Shown: positions 7,835 through 14,830 of the stretch, one piece after another
How the letters are laid out: every line of letters starts with the position of its first letter
Numbering within the stretch: position 1 is the stretch's first letter
Origin: Deltaproteobacteria bacterium UBA5205
GTDB taxonomy: Bacteria; Desulfobacterota; Syntrophorhabdia; Syntrophorhabdales; Syntrophorhabdaceae
Reading direction: 5' to 3'
Length of the DNA stretch: 64,000 nucleotides
NCBI GenBank assembly: GCA_002412715.1
Contig: DHVP01000048.1
Span: forward strand, 175,640-239,639
Notes under the pieces: model-generated
Seen by the model: only the letters and a program-made list of their open reading frames with translations
Told to the model about the DNA's origin: nothing
Databases searched by the model: none
Made by a program: the position numbers and the translations under genes

Positions 7835-9481
7835 ATAGAGCTTTACGGAAATACCCAGGGGCTCAATCACCTCATAAAAAGACGTCTCACCAACCTGTAC
7901 AAGAAACGGCTCGAACCTTCTGTCGTCATCACGCAGGATCTGGCCCGGCAGATCCTGGACATATCGAAAGAGACGGCGCGCCAGATAGGCCTTCTCATCA
8001 ATCGCCGCGGTCTGGTCGAGTACGTGATCGTCGGTGATAACCGCCGCATAGAGATACCGTCTCTGTCTACGGAGCGTACCGGGCGGGCGCGCTTCAGGGG
8101 GATACGGTTTATCCATACCCATTTGCGGGGTGAACTTCTCTCGCGCGAGGACCTGACAGACCTGGCCCTTTTGCAGCTCGACCTCGTGGCATGCATTACT
8201 GAAATGAGAGGAGAGCGGCGGGAAACCATCCACGTCGGGTATCTCGTCCCGGAGAATAAAGCGGGGCGGGCCTGGGATTTCATGGAACCCCAACCGGTCT
8301 CCGAATTCAACCTCGACTTCACAGAATTCATAACGGAGCTGGAAAATGAATTCGTCAGGGAGCGGGGCAGGTTCTACGTGACGAAGGAGAAGCATGACCG
8401 CTGCATCATCGTGAGCGTTGTCATGCCCGGCAGGGAAAAGAATGTGGACGATTATGTCGCCGAAATGAAGGACCTGTGCTATTCGGCGGGGATCACCGCC
8501 CTTGATGCCGTCGTGCAGCGCCCCAAGGAGCTCCATCCCCGATACCTCATCGGCAGGGGCAAGATCGAGGAGATCGTGATGAAATGCCAGCAGCTCGGGG
8601 CCGATCTCCTTGTCTTCGATGAAGAACTGACACCGGGCCAGATAAAGAACATATCACAGATAACGGAATTGAAGGTCATCGACCGCAACCAGCTTATCCT
8701 CGATATTTTCGCCGGAAGGGCCAACACGACCGAGTCGAAGATCCAGGTGGAGTTGGCGCAGCTCCGCTACATCCTGCCCAGGCTCAGCGAGAAGAGCACG
8801 GCGTTTTCGCGCCTCATGGGAGGCATCGGAGGCCGCGGGCCCGGCGAACAAAAGCTGGAGGTGGACCGCCGGAGGATCAGGGACAGGCTAGCCTCTTTGG
8901 AACGCCGGCTCACCGAGATACGAAAGGTCCGTGACAAAAAAAGGCAGAGGAGACGTGCATCCTCCATCCCGATCGTATCCATCGTGGGTTACACGAATTC
9001 CGGTAAATCGACGCTCCTGAATCTCCTCACCAGTAGCAAGGTTGACGTGGAAGACAAGCCCTTCTCCACCCTCAACCCGACAACGAGGATGATAAAATAC
9101 CCCCAGCGAAGAAGGATAATCCTCACGGATACCGTGGGCTTCATAACCCGCCTGCCCGAGGTGCTGCTTCGCGCCTTCATGGCCACACTGGAGGAACTCG
9201 AAGACGCCCACCTGCTCCTTCACCTCGTCGATATAAGCGCCCCCGATTTTGAAGACCGCATCGTTTCCGTGGGAAACGTCATCGACGGCCTTGGTCTTTC
9301 CAACAAAAAGAGGCTGATCGTATTCAACAAGACGGACAGGGTCAACCCCGCACTGATTCCCAATGTCGAGAGACGCTACAATGCTGTTTCTGTCTCGTCG
9401 CTCAGGAAAGAGGGTATCGACCGCCTGGTTGAAGCGATCGAGAGCGCGCTGGCCGAAGGCCCCCCGCCCACGCCGGATTGA
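7835..9481 (+). CDS. hflX: HflX-type ribosome-associated GTPase (start uncertain)
   Basis: A long HflX homologue that splits or rescues stalled ribosomes. The G domain has P-loop GYTNSGKST (9988-class motif, coded near 8986-9012), a DTVGF switch II, NKTD (about 9326-9340) and a preceding glycine-rich linker GGIGGRGPGEQKLE. The homologous N-terminal region (YGNTQGL, then an LARQI-D-SKETARQIGLLINRRG segment) is in frame from about 7817, yet the first ATG, GTG or TTG is GTG 8024, which would remove about 63 conserved residues. An ATA at 7835 is preceded at proper spacing by AGAGG, so a rare ATA start is proposed; a frameshift near ATG 7815 is the alternative. Coordinates use the ATA. Confidence 0.85.
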   Translation: MELYGNTQGLNHLIKRRLTNLYKKRLEPSVVITQDLARQILDISKETARQIGLLINRRGLVEYVIVGDNRRIEIPSLSTERTGRARFRGIRFIHTHLRGELLSREDLTDLALLQLDLVACITEMRGERRETIHVGYLVPENKAGRAWDFMEPQPVSEFNLDFTEFITELENEFVRERGRFYVTKEKHDRCIIVSVVMPGREKNVDDYVAEMKDLCYSAGITALDAVVQRPKELHPRYLIGRGKIEEIVMKCQQLGADLLVFDEELTPGQIKNISQITELKVIDRNQLILDIFAGRANTTESKIQVELAQLRYILPRLSEKSTAFSRLMGGIGGRGPGEQKLEVDRRRIRDRLASLERRLTEIRKVRDKKRQRRRASSIPIVSIVGYTNSGKSTLLNLLTSSKVDVEDKPFSTLNPTTRMIKYPQRRRIILTDTVGFITRLPEVLLRAFMATLEELEDAHLLLHLVDISAPDFEDRIVSVGNVIDGLGLSNKKRLIVFNKTDRVNPALIPNVERRYNAVSVSSLRKEGIDRLVEAIESALAEGPPPTPD

Positions 9482-9597
9482 TTTTTTTCTCATTCTCGCT
9501 TACAATTTCACGGCAGTAACATTAGTTTCAGAGGTCCATGGTTTGAAACGCGTTTCAGGGTCAAAATAAAGCGTAACAGCGTCAGGAGAGACAAGCG

Positions 9598-10077
9598 ATG
9601 GAAGGACAAAACGGCACCAGCGAAAATAAGGGCCAGGGGCGTTACCAGGTTCTTGGCGAGCACACCTCGGAAGCAAGGCTGGAGTCCATCGATGCCTTCA
9701 TTGAATTCGCCTGCGGCCACGCCAGGGAGCGCGGGTTCACCGATGACCGCATAGACCAGATCACGCGCGTTCTCAGGGAGGCGCTCACCAATATCATCAC
9801 CTTTACCTTTGACGATTCGCCGGGAGAAATGAAGGTCTCATGCAACATCGACAAGTTCGGCAAGTTCGTCCTTGCCATTGTCGATTCCGGTAAGCCATTC
9901 AACATGCTCCTCGAAGACGACCCCTTTATCGGCTCGCTCGGCCCCACTTCCGATACCCCCCGCCTCACAACAAAAAACATGAAGCGCTTCTCCAGCAACA
10001 TAGAATACAAACGCCTCGAAAACAGAAACCACCTCATCATCACCCTGGCAAGGGATATGAGAAGAGGAAAAGAGTAA
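9598..10077 (+). CDS. RsbW/SpoIIAB-like anti-sigma or switch protein kinase
   Basis: A 159-residue GHKL-type ATPase domain. Features are a helix with TRVLREALTNIITF (the N box, Glu-Ala-Xaa-Xaa-Asn), AIVDSGKPFN for the G1 box, and a lid followed by TKNMKRFSSNIEYKR, as in small serine kinases of partner-switching systems. Such proteins phosphorylate STAS-domain antagonists and may bind sigma factors. No STAS anti-anti-sigma gene or PP2C phosphatase lies nearby, so the switch partners must be elsewhere. The ATG has an AGGAGAG ribosome-binding site 9 bases upstream. It precedes the MoaD/HesA pair by 8 bases, probably as one transcript. Confidence 0.8.
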   Translation: MEGQNGTSENKGQGRYQVLGEHTSEARLESIDAFIEFACGHARERGFTDDRIDQITRVLREALTNIITFTFDDSPGEMKVSCNIDKFGKFVLAIVDSGKPFNMLLEDDPFIGSLGPTSDTPRLTTKNMKRFSSNIEYKRLENRNHLIITLARDMRRGKE

Positions 10078-10085
10078 GTTTTTCC

Positions 10086-10313
10086 ATGATCCGGATTACC
10101 ATCAAGCTTTTTGCAACACTGAGAAAAGACCGTTTTGACGTGGCCGAGGGTGAATTTCCGGACGGCGTGACGGTGAGCGATGTCCTCCTCCGGTACAGCG
10201 TGCCCGAAAAGGAAGTGACGCTTATCTTCATCAATGGACGTCACGGCGATTTTGACACAGTCCTTTTCGACAGCGACACCCTCTCCCTCTTTCCACCCGT
10301 CGGGGGAGGATGA
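10086..10313 (+). CDS. MoaD/ThiS-family sulfur-carrier protein
   Basis: A 75-residue beta-grasp protein beginning IRITIKLFATLRK and ending LFPPVGGG. The C-terminal Gly-Gly is the site that is adenylated and converted to a thiocarboxylate. The PPV-G-G ending is MoaD-like rather than ThiS-like, although one extra glycine follows the usual pair. The downstream gene for a HesA/MoeB-type adenylyltransferase starts within its stop codon (ATGA), so enzyme and substrate are coupled. With AOR and MobB in the window, a role in molybdo- or tungstopterin synthesis is plausible, but another thio-transfer pathway cannot be excluded. Confidence 0.85.
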   Translation: MIRITIKLFATLRKDRFDVAEGEFPDGVTVSDVLLRYSVPEKEVTLIFINGRHGDFDTVLFDSDTLSLFPPVGGG

Positions 10314-11137
10314 CGAGCATGGAGGCAATCTCCGATTTTTTGAAGGAACGCGCCCGGGGTGATCTTGTTCCCTGGGAAGTCCAGAAAGACACCGCCTCCC
10401 GGTTCAACACAACGGTGCGGCAGATCGAGGCAGCCATTCTTTCCATGGATCTTCTTCCGGCACGCTATGCAAGGAACCGGACAACAATCGACATTGCCCG
10501 GCAGAGAATCCTCTTCAACAGCACCGTGGCCGTAGTCGGCTGCGGCGGCCTCGGAGGTTACGTTGTCGAAGAGCTCTCGCGTCTCGGCGTGGGGACGTTG
10601 AGAGTCATCGATTCCGACGTTTTCGAGGAACACAACCTCAACCGTCAGGCCCTTTGCACCTTCTCATCACTTGGAACGGCAAAGGTGGATGCAGCCCGGG
10701 ACCGCGTCCGGGCAATCAACCCCGCGTGTGAGATTGTCACTCTTGAGGCGAGGCTCGACGCAAACAACGCCCCTGCCCTTCTGGGCGACGCGTCGGTGGC
10801 CGTCGACGCACTCGACAATATCCCGTCGCGTCTCGATCTGGCCGATGCCTGCATCGGTCGGAAGATCCCTCTCGTCCACGGCGCCATCGGCGGCTGGTAC
10901 GGCACCGTGCTCACGCAAGGCCGCGCGGAGAATACCATACGGCAGCTTTACGGGGACGTAAAAAGCGCAAAGGGCATCGAAGAATCCCTAGGAGCCCCCC
11001 CGTTCACACCGGCAGTCATCGCGTCCATGGAGGTAGCTGAGGTATGCAAGCTCCTGACCTCAGACGGCTCAACGCTCGAAGGCCGGATGATCTTCATCGA
11101 TCTTTTCGAGATGAGTATTGTAACGTTCCGGGTTTAG
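10310..11137 (+). CDS. HesA/MoeB/ThiF-type E1-like adenylyltransferase
   Basis: A 275-residue protein with a Rossmann nucleotide-binding motif VAVVGCGGLGGYVVEELSRLG (about residues 74-94), the Asp in VIDSDVFEEHNLNRQ that binds ATP-Mg, and DALDNIPSRLDLADAC. It would adenylate the C-terminal glycine of the MoaD-like protein encoded immediately upstream. The N-terminal 60 residues are an extension not found in short MoeB proteins and lead into LLPARYARN, resembling the arginine-rich segment of MoeB. The two CxxC zinc pairs of MoeB are not visible, which is also the case in some AOR-linked homologues. Catalytic cysteine assignment is uncertain. Confidence 0.85.
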   Translation: MTSMEAISDFLKERARGDLVPWEVQKDTASRFNTTVRQIEAAILSMDLLPARYARNRTTIDIARQRILFNSTVAVVGCGGLGGYVVEELSRLGVGTLRVIDSDVFEEHNLNRQALCTFSSLGTAKVDAARDRVRAINPACEIVTLEARLDANNAPALLGDASVAVDALDNIPSRLDLADACIGRKIPLVHGAIGGWYGTVLTQGRAENTIRQLYGDVKSAKGIEESLGAPPFTPAVIASMEVAEVCKLLTSDGSTLEGRMIFIDLFEMSIVTFRV

Positions 11138-11139
11138 AC

Positions 11140-11456
11140 ATGAAGAAAATGGGTCTTCCATTTGACGTCTCTCTTAATCTCTTCAAGGAGGTCTTCGAGA
11201 ACGTACCGGATATCGCTGTCAACCTGTTGAATAAGGACTTCACCGTCCTCTGGGCAAACAATACGATGGCTATGGCCGTCGACCAATCCCTCGCAGACAT
11301 GATCGGGAAGCCCCGTTACAAGGTCTGGCGCAGGAGAGATACGTTACCGTCAAAACCCATCTGCGCAATATCTTCTCAAAAACCGGAACCACAGACCGGA
11401 TACGGGCGGCAGTCTGGGCCGTTACGAAATACCGGGACTTTGATCTTGTGAAATAG
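11140..11456 (+). pseudogene. Remnant of a PAS-LuxR family regulator with an internal deletion
   Basis: The first 60 codons from ATG 11140 encode the start of a PAS domain (FENVPDIAVNLLNKDFTVLW). Near 11330 the reading frame changes, and a second frame from about 11330 to TAG 11454-11456 encodes the C-terminal half of a LuxR-type helix-turn-helix: VTVKTHLRNIFSKTGTTDRI, then RAAVWAVTKYRDFDLVK. The middle of the PAS domain and the first part of the DNA-binding domain are missing. An out-of-frame deletion fused the two ends. The gene follows hesA by two bases, so it may still be transcribed. Confidence 0.75.
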
Positions 11457-11477
11457 AACGCTGAAAGGAGTGTTGAA

Positions 11478-11834
11478 ATGAACAATCACGGTTTCGTTCG
11501 TGCCTTTGTGATGGAAGGATTGATCGGAATAGCTATCATCGCGATCATCGCTACCATCGCTATTCCACAATATATAAATTACAGAAACCGCGAACTCAAT
11601 AAAGAAGCCAGGGCGCACGTCTATAAAGCATATGAAGCATCACAGGCCTTTTTCCGCATCAATCCAAAGGCGCAGCCGACCGCGGAGGACATCTCCCAAT
11701 ATGGTTATCGAAGCTCTCCGGACATTATATTGATCATCAGCGGGGACAAGGAAAGCCTTTTCATAAAGGCGAACCATGCGAGAAGCAATAAAACGTATCG
11801 GATAGACGCAAAAGGGGAATTGTCCACCGATTGA
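11478..11834 (+). CDS. Type IV pilin-like (pseudopilin) protein with unusual N-terminal processing site
   Basis: A 118-residue protein with the hydrophobic N-terminal helix of pilins, EGLIGIAIIAIIATIAIPQY, then a small polar domain with no cysteines. Counting from the conserved Ala-Ile-Pro back to the glutamate, the position corresponding to Phe+1 would follow Arg rather than Gly, and the only Gly-Phe (HGFVR) lies three residues too early. Processing by prepilin peptidase may therefore differ or fail. AAGGAG precedes the ATG. No pilus assembly genes lie nearby, so it looks like an orphan pilin or a decaying copy, perhaps related to the adjacent pseudogene and repeat region. Confidence 0.75.
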   Translation: MNNHGFVRAFVMEGLIGIAIIAIIATIAIPQYINYRNRELNKEARAHVYKAYEASQAFFRINPKAQPTAEDISQYGYRSSPDIILIISGDKESLFIKANHARSNKTYRIDAKGELSTD

Positions 11835-11880
11835 ATTCACCGAACATCTTACAGTACGCCTTAGAGAAATGGTCTTTCCT

Positions 11881-12230
11881 ATGACCCATAACCCACTGCT
11901 GTCCAAAATAATTCATTTCTCGGACTGCTTTGTTTATAAAGCAATGATTCAAGACAGGTAAATCCCGCATTTCAAACCAGGTTGCCTTATCTCGCAGTTC
12001 GTCATTCCGGCTTTCTCTATTCGTCATTCCGGCGAAGGCCGGAAGCCAGGAAAACCATTCATACAACAGACAGCGTACATGTTTAAAGAGAACAGTTGGA
12101 TATCCCTTCGTATGATGATTCCTTATCCATAATTTCTCCTGGTTTCCGGCCTTCGCCGGAATGACGGAGGCTCAAGAAAGAGGTTGACCTTTACTTTATT
12201 TTGGACAGATGTGACCCATTACCTATAACC
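11881..12230. repeat. Non-coding element with terminal inverted repeats (MITE-like), about 330 bp
   Basis: The gap between the pilin-like gene and the DRTGG gene has no credible ORF. Its edges share a 13-base perfect inverted repeat: CTGTCCAAAATAA at 11899-11911 and TTATTTTGGACAG at 12196-12208. Beyond this core both sides carry related ACCCAT/ATAACC words, though not in clean inverted alignment. The interior holds a longer inverted repeat described separately. The layout suits a small non-autonomous mobile element or a decayed insertion sequence. Target-site duplications were not identified. Confidence 0.45.
12023..12165. repeat. Long inverted repeat of a CCGGCGAAGGCCGG-type palindromic unit
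   Basis: Arms of 29 bases at 12023-12051 and 12137-12165 are inverted copies with one mismatch. Each arm contains ATTCCGGCGAAGGCCGGAA, itself partly palindromic, so the unit resembles dispersed REP-type sequences common in intergenic DNA. A partial third copy (CGTCATTCCGGC) lies at 12000-12011. The spacer of 85 bases has no ORF. Confidence 0.7.
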
Positions 12231-12257
12231 TATCCGTTTTTATTATCTCCCGGGTCT

Positions 12258-12632
12258 TTATGAAAAATCGCGTTTCTCGTCGGCCTTTTCTATACAGCCC
12301 GCCATTCCCTTGACATAGAGTCTGCCGACGGTCTCAAAAAGAATGTATTTCGTTGCCAGAATCGGGATGTGCAGTTCCTCTGCAAGCTGGATGGTTTCCG
12401 GAAAAGGGCGCTTTCCGCGAACCAGGACGACGGCTGCTGCATCGAGAACATCCGCTGTACGGACAACCTGAGAGTTGGCCAGTCCTGTCAACAACAGGCT
12501 TCCCGTTTTGCAGTATACCAGCAGATCGCTCATCAGATCGGCGCAGGCTCCTTTGTCCACCTCCCGGTCGAGCTGGTCGTGACCGACGATAACGTCGGCA
12601 TCCAATATCTCCTGTACCTCTCGCAGTTTCAT
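12258..12632 (-). CDS. DRTGG-domain protein
   Basis: A 124-residue single-domain cytoplasmic protein. It opens MKLREVQEILDADVIVG and has a VYCKTGSLLLTGLANSQVV strand-turn and a LHIPILATKYILFETVGRLY ending, matching the DRTGG domain found between the CBS and kinase-like parts of some phosphotransacetylases and as single-domain proteins beside anaerobic hydrogenase or ATP-binding genes. The fold is thought to bind a ligand or mediate association. Here it stands alone, divergent from the TauE gene, so no partner can be inferred from position. Confidence 0.8.
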   Translation of the reverse strand: MKLREVQEILDADVIVGHDQLDREVDKGACADLMSDLLVYCKTGSLLLTGLANSQVVRTADVLDAAAVVLVRGKRPFPETIQLAEELHIPILATKYILFETVGRLYVKGMAGCIEKADEKRDFS

Positions 12633-12740
12633 TTCACGTCACGTTCTATGGAAATATCATATGTTAAGAATGACAACAGATCAACTTTTTAACGTATGCG
12701 GACAAACGGGCCCGTGCTTCGTTCAAATGGGTTTGAGCGT

Positions 12741-12769
12741 TTGCGCGCTCGCGCGCTGCGTGTTATAGT
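12741..12769 (+). promoter_or_regulatory. Sigma70-type promoter abutting the TauE/SafE start
   Basis: TTGCGC (12741-12746) and TATAGT (12764-12769) are separated by 17 bases. The predicted start of transcription is about 12776, next to ATG 12778, which lacks a ribosome-binding site. This again suggests a leaderless or nearly leaderless transcript. Confidence 0.4.
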
Positions 12770-12777
12770 GACTATGC

Positions 12778-13545
12778 ATGCCGGCGGTATCGTTTTATAA
12801 GAGTCAGGGCAAAGGACTTGTCATCGGATTTGCGGGCGGCGCTTTCGGGGGCCTCGCGGGACTTGGCGGTGGTATCATCATGATCCCTCTCATGGTCTTT
12901 CTTGCCGGAGTAACCCAGCACGGGGCTCATGGCACGAGCCTTGTCGCCATCGTCTTCACGGGCCTTATCGGTGCCATCACCTACTTCTCCCACGGGTCCG
13001 TAGACTGGGCGGCGGCCCTCATTCTTGCCGCCTCCGCCATGTCCATGGCCAGGTTTGGGGCCCTCTACGCCCATTCGCTCCCGGAGGAGAGACTCAGGAA
13101 GGCCTTCGGATGGTTCCTGATCTCAGTATCTCTTTTGCTCGTCTCAAAGGGCCTCATCCTGAAGCCGTCATATCACGTTGGTCCCATAACATACTACGTC
13201 GTCCTTTTTGCAACGGGCATGTTCACGGGCTTCCTTTCGGGAATGATGGGTATCGGCGGCGGCGGCACCATGATACCTCCTCTCGTTATCCTTATCGGCA
13301 TGCCGCAGCACCTCGCCCAGGGGACATCGCTGCTCGCCATGGTGCCGGGCGGCGCCATGGGGGCATTCACACATTACAGACTCGGCAATGTAGCAAAGAA
13401 TATTGCCCTGGGATTGATGATAGGCGCCGCCATCGGAAGCTACTTCGGCGCCACCTTCGCCCACGTCCTGCCGGAATTCTACCTGAAGCTCGTCTTTTCT
13501 GTTGTCGGGCTGTGGATGGGGGTGAAATACATAAGAAGAAAGTAA
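12778..13545 (+). CDS. TauE/SafE-family anion (sulfite/organosulfonate) permease
   Basis: A 255-residue membrane protein with about eight predicted helices arranged as two similar halves. Each half starts with a glycine-rich signature: GFAGGAFGGLAGLGGGIIMIP near residue 20 and GFLSGMMGIGGGGTMIPPL near 150. This repeat is characteristic of the TSUP family, which moves sulfite, sulfoacetate or related anions by a secondary mechanism. The start at ATG 12778 has no Shine-Dalgarno sequence; another ATG at 12774 is out of frame. It is convergent with the formimidoyltransferase gene. Substrate cannot be set from sequence. Confidence 0.88.
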   Translation: MPAVSFYKSQGKGLVIGFAGGAFGGLAGLGGGIIMIPLMVFLAGVTQHGAHGTSLVAIVFTGLIGAITYFSHGSVDWAAALILAASAMSMARFGALYAHSLPEERLRKAFGWFLISVSLLLVSKGLILKPSYHVGPITYYVVLFATGMFTGFLSGMMGIGGGGTMIPPLVILIGMPQHLAQGTSLLAMVPGGAMGAFTHYRLGNVAKNIALGLMIGAAIGSYFGATFAHVLPEFYLKLVFSVVGLWMGVKYIRRK

Positions 13546-13564
13546 AGAAACCCGAAACCTTCTT

Positions 13565-14458
13565 CTAGCCCAGTTTCAGTTCCAGGATCTGGTCCGTGGT
13601 GAAGTCTTCGAGGCCCATGTAGTAGACAGCGCTCTGGGTTAGGGCGTCTGCGGGGACGAGGCCCACTATTTCACTGCCGATGACATTGACTCCATATCGT
13701 TTTGCTTCTATTCTGACAAGCTCCAGGGCCCGATAGAGAGGCGTACGGGTATAGTCCGTTATGTTCATCGAGACCTGAACGATGCCTCGCTCCTTGAGGT
13801 TGACGGCGATGGCCCGGCAGCAGGCGAGGCCGCCGCTCTGGTGACGAACGGCACGGGCGATGGCCGTGGCGACGGCCATCCTGTTCGTATCGAGGTTGAC
13901 GTTGAACGCCACGAGCGGTCTCCTGGCCCCCACGGCGACGACTCCGGCAGTAGGATGTATGGCGGCATCGCCGAAATCGGGTTTCCAGTGAGGATCTTCG
14001 AGCTTCTGAGGCATCCCCTCGAATTCCCCCCTGCGAATGTCGGGAAGGCTCTTTCGTTCGGGACTCGCCGCTGATTCCTCGTACAGAAATACGGGCAGAC
14101 GAAAGGTCCGCCAGATCTCTTCCGCAACCTCTACCGAGAGCGCGACGGCCTCTTCCATGGAGACCTCCCTGACGGGTATGAAGGGTATGACGTCAACGGC
14201 CCCCATGCGGGGATGTTCTCCTGTGTGTTTGCGCAGATCGATGGTCCTGACGGCGACTCCGACTGCGTTCAGGACCGCCTTTTTTACCCGGGCAGGCTCA
14301 CCGGCGGCGGTAACTACCAGGCGGTTGTGGTCCTTATCCTTATGGTGGTCGAGAAGCGCGACACCCTTGACTGTGCTGAAGCAATCCAGGATCTTTTTGA
14401 TCTTCGCCTGATTGCGCCCCTCGCTGAAGTTGGGAACGGTTTCGATGATCTTTTTCAT
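13565..14458 (-). CDS. ftcD: Glutamate formimidoyltransferase (monofunctional)
   Basis: A 297-residue enzyme of the formiminotransferase family, which moves the formimino group between formiminoglutamate and tetrahydrofolate in histidine or purine breakdown. Hallmarks are VPNFSEGRN at the N terminus, LLDHHKDKDHNRLVVT, the GEHPRMGAVDVIPF segment with the catalytic His, and FNVNLDT followed by AIARAVR. The length matches the transferase alone; the cyclodeaminase domain of the mammalian bifunctional enzyme is absent and no separate fchA-type cyclodeaminase gene is adjacent. The ATG is followed by KKIIETVPN as usual for the family. Confidence 0.92.
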   Translation of the reverse strand: MKKIIETVPNFSEGRNQAKIKKILDCFSTVKGVALLDHHKDKDHNRLVVTAAGEPARVKKAVLNAVGVAVRTIDLRKHTGEHPRMGAVDVIPFIPVREVSMEEAVALSVEVAEEIWRTFRLPVFLYEESAASPERKSLPDIRRGEFEGMPQKLEDPHWKPDFGDAAIHPTAGVVAVGARRPLVAFNVNLDTNRMAVATAIARAVRHQSGGLACCRAIAVNLKERGIVQVSMNITDYTRTPLYRALELVRIEAKRYGVNVIGSEIVGLVPADALTQSAVYYMGLEDFTTDQILELKLG

Positions 14459-14830
14459 AATGTGCGTTCATTGTAACCTTTACCAGACTGTTGATAAAGT
14501 GTTTTTTGCCGTCATCCCGGGCCTGCTCCGAAATTGTGAGGTTTTCCCGGTCCACTTTTTTCCTTGATACCGGCCCGCCGGACCGACGACAAAGACGGGA
14601 GCGTGAAACGAAAAAAGAAGAGTAAGCGCGTTAAGTTTCACGGCTTGTTTCCTCTGTGGCGCTGTGTCGCAATTTTGTATATTTATACCCTTTTGGTTAG
14701 TTGTTGTCCCTCCTTTTCCTGAAGCCTATCCCTTTGTTTGTTTTGCCTATTTCGGAATTGCACAAAGCTTTTTTTGGTGACAGAATAAGTAATATAGGAG
14801 TGAAGAATAACTCCAACGCGAGGTGATATT
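14459..14830 (+). promoter_or_regulatory. Divergent intergenic region with candidate AOR promoter
   Basis: This 372-base gap separates ftcD (leftward) from the AOR gene (rightward) and contains no credible ORF. A candidate promoter for AOR is TTGCAC at 14758-14763 and CAGAAT at 14781-14786, 17 bases apart, giving a leader of about 38 bases with AGGTGAT before the start codon. No riboswitch fold or other repeat was recognised. Confidence 0.35.
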
